64,000 nucleotides of DNA, from assembly GCA_015655375.1 (NCBI GenBank), contig JAATFD010000044.1, forward strand, positions 1 through 64,000, read 5' to 3'. This DNA is from Actinomycetales bacterium (GTDB lineage: Bacteria > Actinomycetota > Actinomycetes > Actinomycetales > Actinomycetaceae). How positions within the stretch are numbered: position 1 is the stretch's first letter; every line of letters starts with the position of its first letter. The position numbers and the translations under genes are program-made. A model generated the notes under the pieces. The model did no database searches. It was given only the letters and a program-made list of their open reading frames with translations, and was not told the origin of the DNA. Of this stretch, positions 1 through 13,383 are shown one piece after another.

Positions 1-113
1 GCATCCACGGCGAGCGAGAACCGATCCCCCCGTACGTGTCCGAGCATCGGGCGATCCAGCTGCGGCTGGTGCTCGAAGCACGAGACCCGATCCGTCAGTC
101 GTACCAGTGCCAT
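1..113 (-). CDS. MBL-fold metallo-hydrolase, N-terminal fragment (cut by window edge)
   Basis: Too short for the ORF track. Reading down from the ATG at 113 gives 37 codons beginning MALVRLTDRVSCFEHQPQ and continuing through DRPMLGHVRGDRFSLAVDA. The pattern 'sDRV...DRP.LG.I.G...L.VDAG' is how many metallo-beta-lactamase-fold hydrolases begin. The metal-binding HxHxDH motif would lie beyond the window, so the fold is inferred from the first strand pair only. It starts 7 bases after the stop of the SseB-like gene and probably closes the histidine operon transcript. Confidence 0.55.
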   Translation of the reverse strand, partial: MALVRLTDRVSCFEHQPQLDRPMLGHVRGDRFSLAVD

Positions 114-120
114 GGCGACC

Positions 121-987
121 TCACGCCACCCGAGCCCATACGGGGGTGACGACGATCTCCTCCGCCGCCACCGCCAACCGTTTCGAGGCGCCCAGGGCCT
201 GCGCCGCGCGGGCGACCTCGGCCCGGACGCGCGCCGCTCCTTCACCCTGTCTCTGGTCGGCATCTACGACGAGTTCCACCCGCACACCGATCCCGCCGTC
301 GAAGGCGACACGGACGTCGATGATCGAGGAGGCAGTGGCCTCGCTCGACCCGTCGGTCTCCGTCCGAGTCGCGCTCCTCGCACCGCTCAGCACTCTCAGC
401 TCGTCGCGCAGCTGCTCGTCCTTCCAGGCGGGCAGCCAGGAGTCACCCTGGGCGAGCGCAGCGACAGCGGGCCGCGGCAGCACGACGGCCGCGCTTCCCG
501 GGTCGACGACCACATGGCCCGAGGTCTCCACCAAAGCGGTCAGGGCGACCTTCTGGATCTCGAAGGGCATCGGGCGTGCCTCTGGCCGATCGCTCGCCAA
601 CGCACCCGCTGAGGAATACACGGCCAACGCTGGACCGAATCCCGTCCCCGTCGACACGAAGTCAGCCGCATGCTCGCCACCGGGGTGAACGCCCGTCGCC
701 CGAGGATCGGATTCGACCTCGACGGGGACGATGACGCGTTCGGAGCCGAGAGTCTCAACCAACGCCTCGAGCCGAGCCGCACCGGAGTCGCTCCCCTCCC
801 CCACGGCGAGGGCGGCGGCAGTCAGCGGCAGCGTGCCCCCGGTGTCGGCTCCGGCCGCCGGGCGGGCGAGCCTCTGGGCGAGCATCGCGCGCTGTTGGGC
901 CGTCAGGGCCGGAATTGTGTGTCGATGTCCCGTCCGGTGAGGCAGCGCCGGCTGGACCTCGCTTTCGGGTGTCCCGTCCTCGCTCAT
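121..987 (-). CDS. SseB family protein
   Basis: A 288-residue soluble protein with no catalytic motif. The middle (about residues 70-185) looks like an SseB N-terminal domain: a strand-rich stretch with VIVPVEVE, then GPALAVYSS, then a conserved-looking [14 protein letters not shown] followed by an aromatic-rich WLPAW. The last 70 residues form a separate alpha/beta region. SseB-like proteins are widespread in Actinobacteria and their role there is unknown. The ATG start overlaps the hisA stop as ATGA, so it is translationally coupled to the histidine genes. That linkage is positional and does not prove a role in histidine synthesis. Confidence 0.7.
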   Translation of the reverse strand: MSEDGTPESEVQPALPHRTGHRHTIPALTAQQRAMLAQRLARPAAGADTGGTLPLTAAALAVGEGSDSGAARLEALVETLGSERVIVPVEVESDPRATGVHPGGEHAADFVSTGTGFGPALAVYSSAGALASDRPEARPMPFEIQKVALTALVETSGHVVVDPGSAAVVLPRPAVAALAQGDSWLPAWKDEQLRDELRVLSGARSATRTETDGSSEATASSIIDVRVAFDGGIGVRVELVVDADQRQGEGAARVRAEVARAAQALGASKRLAVAAEEIVVTPVWARVA

Positions 988-1721
988 ACGACCTCCCCGC
1001 GCGCCACGGCCAGCGCTTTCTCCAGGGTGAAGGCCCCCGCGTACAAGGCCTTCCCGACGATCGCGGCCTCGACCCCGACCTCGGTCAGCCCCCGCAGAGC
1101 CTCGATGTCCGCCAGCGAGGACACTCCGCCTGACGCGACGACGGCGGCATCAGTCGCCGCGCAGACCCGTGCCAGCAACTCGAGGTTCGGCCCTGACAAC
1201 ATCCCGTCGCGCGCGACGTCCGTGACGACGTAACGCCGGCATCCGACGGCGTTGAGCCTCTCGATCGTCTCCCACAGGTTCCCACCGTCGCGGGTCCATC
1301 CCCGCGCCGACAAGGTCTCACCCCGCACGTCCAGACCAATGGCAACCCGGTCCCCGAACTCACCGATGACGCGCTTCGTCCACTCTGGGTCCTCGAGGGC
1401 GGCCGTGCCCAGATTGACCCGACGGGCTCCCCCGTCCAACGCCCGACGCAACGAGGCGTCATCACGGATCCCGCCGGAGAGCTCGACATTGATCGGCAGC
1501 TCGGCGACGATCCCGGCCAGCAGTTCCGCATTCGAGCCGCGCCCGAAGGCCGCATCGAGGTCGACCAGATGCAACCAGCTCGCGCCCGCTTCCACAAAGG
1601 TCCGCGCTGCCTCCAGTGGCGACCCATATGAGGTCTCGGTCCCGGCCTCACCCTGGGTCAGGCGCACAGCCTGCCCGTCCACGACATCGACGGCGGGCAG
1701 CAGGATCAGTGGTGCGTTCAT
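984..1721 (-). CDS. priA: Phosphoribosyl isomerase A (HisA/PriA)
   Basis: A (beta/alpha)8 isomerase of 245 residues that converts ProFAR to PRFAR in histidine synthesis. In many actinobacteria it also isomerises phosphoribosylanthranilate for tryptophan. The N-terminal [15 protein letters not shown] carries the catalytic Asp. [11 protein letters not shown] carries the second Asp, and GGIRD and ASGGVSSL are the phosphate-binding loops. The segment [12 protein letters not shown] resembles the Arg/Trp loop of bifunctional PriA, so dual activity is plausible. The ORF track starts at a GTG (1733) overlapping the hisH stop. I prefer the ATG at 1721, which has GAGGGAG a few bases upstream. Confidence 0.93.
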   Translation of the reverse strand: MNAPLILLPAVDVVDGQAVRLTQGEAGTETSYGSPLEAARTFVEAGASWLHLVDLDAAFGRGSNAELLAGIVAELPINVELSGGIRDDASLRRALDGGARRVNLGTAALEDPEWTKRVIGEFGDRVAIGLDVRGETLSARGWTRDGGNLWETIERLNAVGCRRYVVTDVARDGMLSGPNLELLARVCAATDAAVVASGGVSSLADIEALRGLTEVGVEAAIVGKALYAGAFTLEKALAVARGEVV

Positions 1722-1729
1722 GGTCTCCC

Positions 1730-2368
1730 TCACAATGTTCCCAGCCAGTTCTTCAACAGCTGGGCGCCCGCATCCCCGGACTTCTCGGGGTGGAACTGGG
1801 TGGCGTTCAGGGCTCCGTTCTCAACCGCGGCGACGAAACGCGACCCGTGCTCGGCCCACGTTGTGCGCGGTGGCATCAGCGGCCCGGCCGCCGTCATTGC
1901 CTGAGCGGGATCGGTCAGGACCCCGTAGGAATGCACAAAGTAGAAGCGCTGGTCCTCGACACCCCGAAAGAGCACAGTGTCCTCGGGCGGAGATACGAGC
2001 GACCACCCCATATGGGGCACGACCGGCGCGTCCAGACGCTCAACGGTCCCCTGCCACTGGCCGAGGCCCTCGTGCGTCCCTTTCTCGGTCGAGGACTCGA
2101 ACATCACTTGGAGTCCGACGCAGATGGCGAGCACTCCACGCCCACCCGCCAGCAGCCTCTCGATCTTCCGGGGAGCGTCCACCGCCCGCAGCTGGTCCAT
2201 GACCGCCGCAAACGCCCCGACGCCCGGCACCACCAGCCCATCTGCCCCTGCGACGAGGTCGGGGTCCGCACTCAGCTCGACGTTCGCGCCGACCCGTTCC
2301 AAAGCGCGGCAGGCCGACCGGACGTTGCCCGACCCATAGTCGAGCACGACGACGCGTGGAGCAGCCAT
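1730..2368 (-). CDS. hisH: Imidazole glycerol phosphate synthase, glutamine amidotransferase subunit
   Basis: A class I glutamine amidotransferase of about 212 residues. It hydrolyses glutamine and channels ammonia to HisF for imidazole ring closure. The N-terminus [13 protein letters not shown], the oxyanion region GVGAF, the nucleophile motif ICVGLQVMF and the C-terminal QFHPEKSG (His and Glu of the triad) are all present. HisF, its obligate partner, is not in the window. The ATG at 2368 is preceded by GAGGAAGTGAGAACG. An in-frame GTG at 2377 overlaps the upstream stop and is the alternative start. Confidence 0.95.
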   Translation of the reverse strand: MAAPRVVVLDYGSGNVRSACRALERVGANVELSADPDLVAGADGLVVPGVGAFAAVMDQLRAVDAPRKIERLLAGGRGVLAICVGLQVMFESSTEKGTHEGLGQWQGTVERLDAPVVPHMGWSLVSPPEDTVLFRGVEDQRFYFVHSYGVLTDPAQAMTAAGPLMPPRTTWAEHGSRFVAAVENGALNATQFHPEKSGDAGAQLLKNWLGTL

Positions 2369-2373
2369 CGTTC

Positions 2374-3045
2374 TCACTTCCTCTTGAACCAGCCCCGGGG
2401 ACCGGGCTTGCGGCGCACAGTTCCGTCGGGAGCGACCGAGTCGTCGTAGCAGGTGGGCACCGAGCGCCCGAGCAGCAAATCCTCCGTCGCCGCCGGCATC
2501 GATCCGAGCAAGACTCCCGCCGGGATGTCCTCCTCGGGATTGCCCGCGACATAGCGCCGCGCGGTGATCTGGCCGGACACCCCCGGCTCCACGCCCTCGC
2601 CCTCAACGAGCCACGACATCACCGCCACCGACCCGTACTTCGACAACCGAGACACGACGCGGGCGACCCGGTCGACGGCGTCGGGCATCGGGCGCTCGTC
2701 GGACAGGAGTGCTTCCAGTTCGTCCTCGGGAGTGGGCACGGTCTCGACCCGCAGCCAGACCGCGGTCCACGGCTTGAGTCGGACAACGGCCTCGCGGATC
2801 CCAGCCAGGGTCAACAACGAGTGAAGGGCCTCTGGTGAGGAGACCGGCGCCAGGACGAGTCCGACCGACAGGCGCCCGCCCTCCAGGTGAAGCGACTCGT
2901 CGACGGGAGTGTCGAGATCCTCGCCGTCGCTCGGCAGACGCCCGAGGTCCGCAAGATCGTCAGAGGATCGGTCGATCGAAGACCCGTCGAGGTGGGAGAC
3001 GATGTCCGCGAATTCAGCGTCGATGTCGTCGTCCCCATCGGCCAT
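2374..3045 (-). CDS. Conserved-looking protein of unknown function in the histidine operon
   Basis: I do not recognise a family. From the ATG at 3045 it encodes about 223 residues. An acidic, probably disordered N-terminus ([16 protein letters not shown], then Ser/Asp-rich) precedes a compact alpha/beta region (about 60-200) with [27 protein letters not shown] and [20 protein letters not shown]. It ends in a basic tail GPRGWFKRK. There is no signal peptide, membrane segment or obvious catalytic motif. It lies between hisB (109-bp gap) and hisH (stop next to the hisH start), so co-expression with the pathway is likely. A regulatory or adaptor role is possible but unsupported. Confidence 0.75.
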   Translation of the reverse strand: MADGDDDIDAEFADIVSHLDGSSIDRSSDDLADLGRLPSDGEDLDTPVDESLHLEGGRLSVGLVLAPVSSPEALHSLLTLAGIREAVVRLKPWTAVWLRVETVPTPEDELEALLSDERPMPDAVDRVARVVSRLSKYGSVAVMSWLVEGEGVEPGVSGQITARRYVAGNPEEDIPAGVLLGSMPAATEDLLLGRSVPTCYDDSVAPDGTVRRKPGPRGWFKRK

Positions 3046-3154
3046 GGTCGTTCCTTCCGTCGCCCTGTGTCCACTCACTCCCGGCCTGGCGCGTCACCCC
3101 ACGTCCGCAGCCATTCCGGCGCCCGGCCCGCAGGCGTGCGCACGTCGGTCCATG

Positions 3155-3760
3155 CTACAGCGAGCCTTTCGTGGAGGGGATTCCACTGACCCGGGGATCC
3201 GGCTCGACCGCTGTGCGCAGAGCACGGGCCAGCGCCTTGAACTGGGCCTCGACGATGTGATGGGGATCGCGGCCGTGCAACAGAGTGATGTGTAGGCACA
3301 GTCCCGCGTTGAAGGCTAGCGACTCGAAGACATGGCGCGTCATTGCCCCGGTGAAATGCCCGCCAATCAGGTGATACACCTGTGCTTCCGGCTCGCCCTC
3401 GTGAACGACGTAGGGTCGTCCAGCAACGTCCACGACCGCCCGTGCCAGCGCCTCGTCCAGGGGGACGGTCGCGTCCCCGAACCGGCGGATCCCCCGCTTG
3501 TCCCCCAGCGCTTGCTTGAGGCCCACCCCCAAGCAGATCGCCGTGTCCTCAACAGTGTGGTGGACGTCGACATCGGTATCTCCCTCGGCGTGCACCGTCA
3601 GGTCGATGAGCGAATGGCGTCCGAGGGCGGTGAGCATGTGATCGTAGAACGGCACGGTCGTCGAGATGTCGGTCGTCCCCGTCCCGTCCAGGTCGAGCTC
3701 AACGTGGATCCTCGACTCCGATGTCTCTCGATCGATGACCGCCACACGTGTTCCGCTCAT
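3155..3760 (-). CDS. hisB: Imidazoleglycerol-phosphate dehydratase
   Basis: A monofunctional HisB of 201 residues that dehydrates imidazoleglycerol phosphate to imidazole-acetol phosphate. The manganese-binding repeats are clear: [14 protein letters not shown]...[16 protein letters not shown] in the first half, and [17 protein letters not shown] with [20 protein letters not shown] in the second. The ORF track runs upstream to 3970, but the conserved N-terminus starts at [16 protein letters not shown] (ATG at 3760). This overlaps the hisC stop as ATGA, the usual arrangement in this operon. Confidence 0.96.
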   Translation of the reverse strand: MSGTRVAVIDRETSESRIHVELDLDGTGTTDISTTVPFYDHMLTALGRHSLIDLTVHAEGDTDVDVHHTVEDTAICLGVGLKQALGDKRGIRRFGDATVPLDEALARAVVDVAGRPYVVHEGEPEAQVYHLIGGHFTGAMTRHVFESLAFNAGLCLHITLLHGRDPHHIVEAQFKALARALRTAVEPDPRVSGIPSTKGSL

Positions 3761-4884
3761 GCCGTGACCTCCTTGAGTGCGGCCGTGAAGGCCTCGATTT
3801 CGGCCGGCGTTCCCACCGACACTCGTAACCAGCCCTCGGGCCCGACGACACGGATGAGGACTCCGCGCTCCAGCAAACCACGGAAGACGGCCTCGCGATC
3901 GGGGAAGGTCCCGAAAAGGATGAAGTTCGCATCCGAGTCCGCGACCTGCCATCCATGTCCCCTCAACCACACGGCCAGCGCATCCCGGTCACCGCGCAGG
4001 GAGGCGACCTGGGCCATCAGTTCCTCCCGGTGTCGCAGCGCCGCAAGCGCAGCCGCCTGAGTGATCGCCGAGAGGTGATAGGGCAGACGCACGAGCATGA
4101 TCGCATCGACGATCTCGCGGGCGGCTGCCAGGTAGCCCACCCGCAGCCCCGCCATACCGAAAGCCTTCGACATCGTCCGGGAGACGACCAGATGCGGGTG
4201 GTTTGCCAACTGCTCGAGAGCCGAGGGCACGCCCTCGCGGCGGAACTCGCCATAGGCCTCGTCGATGACGACCAGCGTCGCACCGGACACCCCGTGGACC
4301 TCCGGCCCCGACGTCGCCGCCAGGTCGAGCACGCGCCGCACGTCCTCGGCGCCCAGTGCCGTTCCCGTCGGATTGTTTGGGCTCGCCAGCAGGAGAACCG
4401 AAGGGCGCTCGGCCTCCAAAGTGTGGGCGACCTCGTCGAGATCGAGCACGAACCCGTCGCCGCGCTCCCCCTGCACCCAGCGGGTGTTCGTGTCGCGCGC
4501 GTACTCGTGGTACATCGAGTACGTCGGTGCAAAAGAAACGACGGTGCGGCCCGGGCCGCCGAAGGCCTGGAGGATTTGGACCATCACCTCATTGGAGCCG
4601 TTGGCGGCCCAGATCAGTGACGAGTCGAGACGGACGTGGGACTCGACGGCCAAATAGTCCGCCAGAGCCTCACGCAACGCCGGGAAATCCCGGTCCGGGT
4701 AGCGATTGAGACCACCGGCTGCCTGCCGCACTGCGGCAGCGATGTCGTCGACGACCGCCCGGGAGGGCGCGTACGGGTTCTCGTTGACGTTGAGTCGCAC
4801 CGGGACATCCAGCTGGGGAGCCCCGTAGGGATCGAGCCCCTCAAGATCCACACGCAGCGGCAGAGGTCCGGGTCGGCCGGTCAT
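3757..4884 (-). CDS. hisC: Histidinol-phosphate aminotransferase
   Basis: A fold-type I, PLP-dependent aminotransferase of 375 residues that converts imidazole-acetol phosphate and glutamate to histidinol phosphate. It shows [12 protein letters not shown] near the N-terminus, the cofactor loops [12 protein letters not shown] and [12 protein letters not shown], the Asp/Tyr region [10 protein letters not shown], and the Schiff-base lysine in [18 protein letters not shown]. The start ATG overlaps the hisD stop by four bases, so the two genes are coupled. Confidence 0.96.
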   Translation of the reverse strand: MTGRPGPLPLRVDLEGLDPYGAPQLDVPVRLNVNENPYAPSRAVVDDIAAAVRQAAGGLNRYPDRDFPALREALADYLAVESHVRLDSSLIWAANGSNEVMVQILQAFGGPGRTVVSFAPTYSMYHEYARDTNTRWVQGERGDGFVLDLDEVAHTLEAERPSVLLLASPNNPTGTALGAEDVRRVLDLAATSGPEVHGVSGATLVVIDEAYGEFRREGVPSALEQLANHPHLVVSRTMSKAFGMAGLRVGYLAAAREIVDAIMLVRLPYHLSAITQAAALAALRHREELMAQVASLRGDRDALAVWLRGHGWQVADSDANFILFGTFPDREAVFRGLLERGVLIRVVGPEGWLRVSVGTPAEIEAFTAALKEVTA

Positions 4885-6224
4885 GACGAGGCCTCCGCCG
4901 TATCGACGGCACTGCCCCGACCCTCGCGCAGCAGGACGGCCGCGCCGTGGGCAGGCAGGTCCTCCGCCCGAGCGAGCGCATCGAGTGGACCCGACACCGA
5001 GGCCAACGCCTCCCGGGAATACTCGACGATCTGTTGGGAGCGCAGAAACTGTGTGACGTTGAGACCACTGGAGAAGCGAGCGGTCCCTCCGGTGGGCAGG
5101 ACGTGGTTCGAGCCCGCCAGATAGTCGCCGAGCGGCACCGGTGTGAACGGTCCGACGAAGATCGCACCTGCATTGTGCACGTGGGCCGCGACCTGGGAGG
5201 CATCCCGGGTCTGGACCTCAAGGTGCTCCGGCGCATAGGCATCGACGACCCTCAGCCCGTCCTCATTGTCATCCACGAGGACAATGCCCGACTGCGGACC
5301 GGACAGCGCCTGCAGAATCCGCTCGGTGTGCTCGGTCCGCTCGGCCTGACCGGGCAGAAGCGCCTCGACGGCATCGGCCAGGACGACGTCGTCGGTGATG
5401 AGCACGCTAGCCGCTGCGGGATCGTGCTCGGCCTGGCTGAGCAGGTCAGCAGCGACGAGCGTCGGGTCGGCGGAGGAATCGGCGAGCACCGCGATCTCTG
5501 TGGTCCCGGCCTCCGCGTCAATGCCGACCGTGCCGCGCACCAAACGTTTGGCGGCCGCGACATAGATGTTACCGGGTCCGGTGATGACGTCGACGGGCTG
5601 GCAAAGGTCCTCCCCGTCCGCAAAACCATACGTGAGCCCGGCGATCGCCTGGGATCCACCCATCGACCAGACCTCATCGACGCCGAGGAGGGCGCACGCC
5701 GCAAGGATCGTCGGGTGCGGCAGACCGCCGAACTCCGCTTGCGGGGGCGAGGCCAGCGCGATCGAAGCGACGCCGGCCACCTGCGCCGGAACGACGTTCA
5801 TGACGACCGAGGACGGGTAGACGGCAAGCCCGCCTGGCACGTACAAACCGACCCGGCCGACCGGCACCCACCGTTGGGAGACACTCCCACCGGGCACGAC
5901 CTCGACGCGCGCCGGGGACGGCAGCTGCCGGGCATGACCGATCCGGTTGTGCTCGATGGACAGCTCAAGGGCATGGCGGACGTCCGGGTCGAGGTCGTCC
6001 AGCGCGGTGGCAATCGCCTCGGCAGGGACGCGCAGCCGGTCGGGGCGCACATGGTCGAACCGTTCGGCGAGGTCGTAGAGGGCCTCGGCCCCCCGTTTGC
6101 GAACGTCCTCAATGAGAGGTCGGACTGCCTCGGCGGCCGCATCCGCGCCAAGGGCGGCACGGGGAAGCATCCCCCGCAGCTCCGGCGTGGTCGGTCGCAC
6201 GCCCCGAAGGTCGATGCGTCTCAT
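4881..6224 (-). CDS. hisD: Histidinol dehydrogenase
   Basis: A zinc-dependent, NAD-linked enzyme of 447 residues that performs the last two oxidations of histidine synthesis. Family signatures seen are [26 protein letters not shown], the zinc and substrate region [29 protein letters not shown], and the C-terminal [22 protein letters not shown]. Length is normal for the family. It is the first gene of the operon. A TAGGCT hexamer sits exactly six bases before the ATG, with GGAGG in between, so transcription may start at or next to the start codon. Confidence 0.96.
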   Translation of the reverse strand: MRRIDLRGVRPTTPELRGMLPRAALGADAAAEAVRPLIEDVRKRGAEALYDLAERFDHVRPDRLRVPAEAIATALDDLDPDVRHALELSIEHNRIGHARQLPSPARVEVVPGGSVSQRWVPVGRVGLYVPGGLAVYPSSVVMNVVPAQVAGVASIALASPPQAEFGGLPHPTILAACALLGVDEVWSMGGSQAIAGLTYGFADGEDLCQPVDVITGPGNIYVAAAKRLVRGTVGIDAEAGTTEIAVLADSSADPTLVAADLLSQAEHDPAAASVLITDDVVLADAVEALLPGQAERTEHTERILQALSGPQSGIVLVDDNEDGLRVVDAYAPEHLEVQTRDASQVAAHVHNAGAIFVGPFTPVPLGDYLAGSNHVLPTGGTARFSSGLNVTQFLRSQQIVEYSREALASVSGPLDALARAEDLPAHGAAVLLREGRGSAVDTAEASS

Positions 6225-6230
6225 GCCTCC

Positions 6231-6236
6231 AGCCTA
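6231..6236 (-). promoter_or_regulatory. Probable -10 element of the histidine operon
   Basis: On the minus strand TAGGCT is followed by GGAGGC and the hisD ATG. The TANNNT-N6-ATG layout is typical of actinobacterial leaderless or near-leaderless transcripts. No good -35 element was found. The GGAGG could still act as a ribosome binding site if transcription starts further upstream. Confidence 0.4.
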
Positions 6237-6366
6237 GGGTTGTGCGCCTCCCAGGCGACGGCTCGCCCGAGGCCCGGACATCGCCGAGTTCCTCCGCCGT
6301 CGAGCACCGGACCTCCTAGACTTACGATGTCGACCGGTGCAACGCCGTTGACGAAGGGAGAGGCCC

Positions 6367-7254
6367 ATGAACGACGAACAAGTCAAGCGCATGGGGCACG
6401 ACGTTGGTTTCATCGCGGCACTCGATCAATCGGGTGGCTCAACGCCACGGGCCCTGGAGGCCTACGGGATCCCAGCCGGATCCTGGGCGGACGATGCGGA
6501 GATGTTCGACCTCGTTCACGCCATGCGGAGCAGAGTCATCGAGGATGCGGCCTTCACCTCGGAGCACATTCTCGCCGCGATCCTTTTCCAGAAGACCATG
6601 GAGCGCGAGATCGACGGACTTCCCTCGGCGACCTATCTGTGGGAGCGCAAGCGCATCGTTCCCTTCCTCAAGATTGACAGGGGCCTAGAGGACGCCGCAG
6701 GCGGGGTCCGGCTCATGAAGCCGATCCCGGACCTCGACGAGCTTCTCGAAGCGGCATCGGCCGCCGGGGTTCTCGGGACAAAGGAACGCTCCGTCATCCT
6801 GGAGCCGCACGCCGTCGGGGTCAAGGAGATCGTCGAGCAGCAGTTCGAGCTCGGCCGCGAGGTTCTCTCCCACGACCTCGTGCCGATCTTCGAGCCCGAG
6901 GTCGACATCCACGCCCCCGACCGTTCCGTCGCCGAGACGCTCCTGCTCACCGAGATCAACGCCCATCTGGACCAACTCGAGGACGGCCAGAAGGTCATCT
7001 TCAAACTGACGATCCCCGAGCGCCCGGATCTCTATGCCAGTCTCATCGCCGATCCGCGGGTGCTGCGCGTTGTGGCTCTGTCGGGCGGATATTCGCGCGA
7101 CGAAGCCTGCCAACGCCTGGCCCGCAACCACGGGCTCATCGCATCCTTCTCGCGCGCGCTGCTCGCGGGGCTCTCCGCCCAGCAGTCGGATGCGGAATTC
7201 TCTGCGACGCTGAAGGCCTCCATCGAGCAGATCTCAGCGGCCTCGGCCTCGTGA
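6367..7254 (+). CDS. fda: Class I fructose-bisphosphate aldolase (staphylococcal FDA type)
   Basis: A 295-residue Schiff-base aldolase that cleaves fructose 1,6-bisphosphate in glycolysis and needs no metal. The sequence follows the short bacterial class I type known from Staphylococcus throughout: GFIAALDQSGGSTP near residue 14, LMKPIPDLDELL, GLVPI-like LVPIFEPEVDI, the catalytic lysine strand KVIFKLTIPE, and VVALSGGYSRDEA with IASFSRALL. A GGGAGAGGCCC ribosome binding site precedes the ATG. The gene diverges from hisD and its stop overlaps the next gene. Whether a class II aldolase also exists cannot be seen here. Confidence 0.93.
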   Translation: MNDEQVKRMGHDVGFIAALDQSGGSTPRALEAYGIPAGSWADDAEMFDLVHAMRSRVIEDAAFTSEHILAAILFQKTMEREIDGLPSATYLWERKRIVPFLKIDRGLEDAAGGVRLMKPIPDLDELLEAASAAGVLGTKERSVILEPHAVGVKEIVEQQFELGREVLSHDLVPIFEPEVDIHAPDRSVAETLLLTEINAHLDQLEDGQKVIFKLTIPERPDLYASLIADPRVLRVVALSGGYSRDEACQRLARNHGLIASFSRALLAGLSAQQSDAEFSATLKASIEQISAASAS

Positions 7255-7514
7255 CTACCACGCGCTCGGGATCGGATGCCCCCGTCCCCACGTTCACCGT
7301 CACCGGCGAGATCCGCCTAGGCCAGTTCCTCAAGCTCGCGGGATTGGTCGAGGACGGGGCCACCGCGCGCATCGCTGTCCAGTCCGGGGATGTCCTGGTC
7401 AACGGCGAGATCGAACAACGTCGTGGTCATCATCTGTCTGACGGCGACCTGGTCGAGGTCGACGCCCCCTTTGGGGTGCTTGCCGCCCGGGTGCGCGCCG
7501 TGACGCGGAGCTGA
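7251..7514 (+). CDS. S4-domain RNA-binding protein (YbcJ/YaaA-like)
   Basis: A small protein of 87 residues consisting essentially of one S4 domain: IRLGQFLKLAGLVEDGATARIAVQSGDVLVNG followed by RRGHHLSDGDLVEV. This is the alpha-L fold of ribosomal protein S4 and pseudouridine synthases, and stand-alone versions bind RNA or ribosomes. The GTG start overlaps the aldolase stop as GTGA, so translation is coupled to fda. The specific RNA partner is unknown. Confidence 0.85.
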   Translation: MTTTRSGSDAPVPTFTVTGEIRLGQFLKLAGLVEDGATARIAVQSGDVLVNGEIEQRRGHHLSDGDLVEVDAPFGVLAARVRAVTRS

Positions 7515-7575
7515 TGCACTCCGGCCATTGCCGCCAGGCCGATTCCCGGAGCACGACGCGGCACTCACACGCCGC

Positions 7576-11118
<3,543 letters not shown>

Positions 11119-11124
11119 GGTCCG

Positions 11125-11130
11125 ATTCTA
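11125..11130 (-). promoter_or_regulatory. Probable leaderless -10 element of dnaE
   Basis: On the minus strand TAGAAT, then CGGACC, then the dnaE ATG. The hexamer is close to the sigma-70 optimum. The six-base spacing would place the transcription start on the A of ATG, and no Shine-Dalgarno sequence is present. The same CGGACCATG junction occurs at the clgR-like gene. Confidence 0.5.
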
Positions 11131-11244
11131 GTGCGGGACCTCCGCAACGCTCCGTCGCGCTCAACGCCGGATGCCCCACATCCACGACGGAAACATCACC
11201 CGGAACAACCGGTAATCAGCAGATCCGTGAGAAATGGGCGGCGA

Positions 11245-11805
11245 CTACGCACCGCGGCCACTGCCCCACAGCACCTGGGACATCTCGCGGTGGACAATCC
11301 CCGCGTCGAGGTATTCGGACTTGCCCGTGTCGACGTAACCAAGCCGCTCATAGAAGCCCAGCGCGTGGACCTGCGCATCGAGGACGACGCGGACCCGCGT
11401 GCCCACAGGCGTCGAGGCACGAAGGAACTCATGGACCGCGCGTACCAGCGCCGCACCGACCTTCCGTCCACGCGCCTCTCGGCGCACCGCCAGGCGCCCG
11501 AGATGGACGGACGCCAGCCGATCGCTATCCAGTTCCTCGGGCTGACCATGCGGCACGAGCTCCCCCGTGCCATCGGGGATGATCCGCGCGGTCCCGAGGG
11601 CGACGTCCTGCGGATCGACGGCCAGGAAATGGTGGACGTCATCACGGAAGTCTCGCTGATCGATCTCAAGGACCGGGGCGACTCCTTGTTCGACGACAAA
11701 GACGTCCCAGCGGATCGAGATCTCCTCCAGACGCTCCTCGCGCGAACACGCCTCGATGACGCGCACACCCCGCTCGTCGTGGCCGGAGACGATGGCCCCG
11801 GTCAT
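11245..11805 (-). CDS. GNAT family N-acetyltransferase
   Basis: A 186-residue acyltransferase of the GNAT fold. After an N-terminal strand, [13 protein letters not shown] is the usual opening helix of the YjdJ/ElaA-like subgroup. The acetyl-CoA loop is [25 protein letters not shown], and the C-terminal strand [21 protein letters not shown] is also typical. The substrate cannot be predicted. The ATG at 11805 overlaps the rluD stop as ATGA; the longer ORF-track start has no support. It sits between rluD and dnaE. Confidence 0.85.
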   Translation of the reverse strand: MTGAIVSGHDERGVRVIEACSREERLEEISIRWDVFVVEQGVAPVLEIDQRDFRDDVHHFLAVDPQDVALGTARIIPDGTGELVPHGQPEELDSDRLASVHLGRLAVRREARGRKVGAALVRAVHEFLRASTPVGTRVRVVLDAQVHALGFYERLGYVDTGKSEYLDAGIVHREMSQVLWGSGRGA

Positions 11806-12722
11806 CCCTTGCCCTCTCTCAGCAGCTCGAGGGCTCGAGCCAGATCCGGCGGGTACGGAGACCGCACCGTCACGGCCATCCCGGTGCGCGGATGGGCGAA
11901 GGTCAGCTCCACCGCGTGGAGCCACTGTCGCTCCAGACCGAGCCGAACAGCCTGCGTCGGATCAGCCCCGTAGAAGACATCACCGACACAGGGATGATGG
12001 ATCGCCGCCATGTGGACGCGGATCTGGTGGGTGCGACCCGTCTCCAGATGGACCCGCAGCAGGGCCGCTCCCCCGACGAGTTCGAGCGTGTCGTAGTGGG
12101 TGATCGCCCGTTTGCCGCCCTCAATGACCGCCATGCGCCACTCACGCGATGGGTGACGTCCGATCGGCGCATCGATCGTTCCCGAATCCGGATCCGGGTG
12201 TCCGGCGACCACCGCGTGGTAGATCTTCGTCACTGTGCGTTCCTTGAAGGCCCGCTTCAGGACGGAGTAGGCCAGGTCGGACTTCGCGACCATCATCGCC
12301 CCGGACGTCCCCACGTCGAGACGGTGGACGATCCCCTGACGCTCCAGCGGCCCCGAGGTCGACACGCGGTATCCCGCAGCCTCCAGATTGCCGAGGACCG
12401 TCGGTCCGCTCCATCCCGGTCCGGTGTGTGCGGCGACTCCGACGGGTTTGTCGACGACGACTATGTCCTCGTCGTCGTAGAGAATCTCCATTGATGTCAC
12501 CGGAAGAGGGACGACCTCGACCTCGGGCAACTCAACCTCAATGAGGACATCGGCGGGCAGACGCTCGGACTTCGACGCAGGCCGACCGTCGACCACGACG
12601 TGGCCGTCCGAGATCAGCTCACCACAACGCGTCCGGGACAGACCAAGCAGCCGTGACAGAGCGACGTCGACCCGTTCGCCGACGAGCCCGTCTGGCACGG
12701 GCAACAGGCGACGATCACTCAT
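11802..12722 (-). CDS. rluD: RluA/RluD family rRNA pseudouridine synthase
   Basis: A 306-residue enzyme. An N-terminal S4 domain ([31 protein letters not shown]) is followed by the RluA-type catalytic domain with [18 protein letters not shown], whose Asp attacks the uracil, and [17 protein letters not shown]. The exact rRNA target (E. coli RluD modifies helix 69 of 23S rRNA) is assumed only from family and context. The start [12 protein letters not shown] at 12722 overlaps the lspA end by eight bases. The lspA-rluD pair is widely conserved. Confidence 0.92.
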   Translation of the reverse strand: MSDRRLLPVPDGLVGERVDVALSRLLGLSRTRCGELISDGHVVVDGRPASKSERLPADVLIEVELPEVEVVPLPVTSMEILYDDEDIVVVDKPVGVAAHTGPGWSGPTVLGNLEAAGYRVSTSGPLERQGIVHRLDVGTSGAMMVAKSDLAYSVLKRAFKERTVTKIYHAVVAGHPDPDSGTIDAPIGRHPSREWRMAVIEGGKRAITHYDTLELVGGAALLRVHLETGRTHQIRVHMAAIHHPCVGDVFYGADPTQAVRLGLERQWLHAVELTFAHPRTGMAVTVRSPYPPDLARALELLREGKG

Positions 12723-13257
12723 CGACAGACCCTGACTCACCCGAGAGCGAGGTGTCGTCCGTCCTCTGACGTCCCGTGTCGGACAGCACGTAGATTCCCA
12801 CCAACCAGATGGCGCCGACGACGATCCAGACATCGGCGACGTTACCGATGAACAGTCCGTGATAGTTGATGAAATCGACGACATGACCCTGCCCAATCGA
12901 GGGCGGCTGGACCAAACGATCAATCAGGTTGCCGATCGCCCCACCGCCGAGCAGCCCGACCGCGCAGGCCGTCGGCAGATCCGGGATGCGCGGCAGACAG
13001 AGACCGATCCCGATGATGACGACGACCGCGACCAGCGTGAAGATCCAGGTCATCTTCGATCCCAGGGAGAGGGCCGCGCCGGAGTTCCGAATCAGCTGAA
13101 GAGTGATGAGGTCGCCGATCAACGGACGCCGGCCGTCCACGCTCAGGGAGCGCACGGCCCAGGTCTTGCTGACCTGGTCGAGGATCAACGCCACCACGGC
13201 AACGACGAGCGCCGTGGCGACGATGCGACGACGGGGACGGCTTGCTTCGCCGCTCAC
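12715..13257 (-). CDS. lspA: Lipoprotein signal peptidase (signal peptidase II)
   Basis: A membrane aspartyl protease of about 180 residues that removes signal peptides from prolipoproteins after diacylglyceryl transfer. Four hydrophobic segments are visible. The catalytic aspartates are in [11 protein letters not shown] and [13 protein letters not shown], and the conserved N/S/G patch is [12 protein letters not shown]. The ORF track starts at GTG 13263, but that codon lies inside the GGAGG ribosome binding site, so the GTG at 13257 is the better start. The gene lies between wag31 and rluD. Confidence 0.93.
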   Translation of the reverse strand: MSGEASRPRRRIVATALVVAVVALILDQVSKTWAVRSLSVDGRRPLIGDLITLQLIRNSGAALSLGSKMTWIFTLVAVVVIIGIGLCLPRIPDLPTACAVGLLGGGAIGNLIDRLVQPPSIGQGHVVDFINYHGLFIGNVADVWIVVGAIWLVGIYVLSDTGRQRTDDTSLSGESGSVDE

Positions 13258-13383
13258 GCACACCTCCGCAGATGGATGGAATCGGAGTCATCCGGAGACG
13301 ACACCTGACAACGAGGCGCGGTGGTCCCGGCGCTCAACCGCGCCGTGACCACCGCGTTCCACCCGTCGGGGTGTCTCCCTGGC

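Noticed and set aside
4947-6677. 576-codon plus-strand ORF opposite hisD
   Set aside because: Overlaps hisD and the start of the aldolase in another frame; shadow ORF.
7519-7551. CTCCGG...CCGGAG inverted repeat between the S4 gene and dnaE
   Set aside because: The stem has only six base pairs, the loop is 21 bases long and no T-run follows; too weak to call a terminator.
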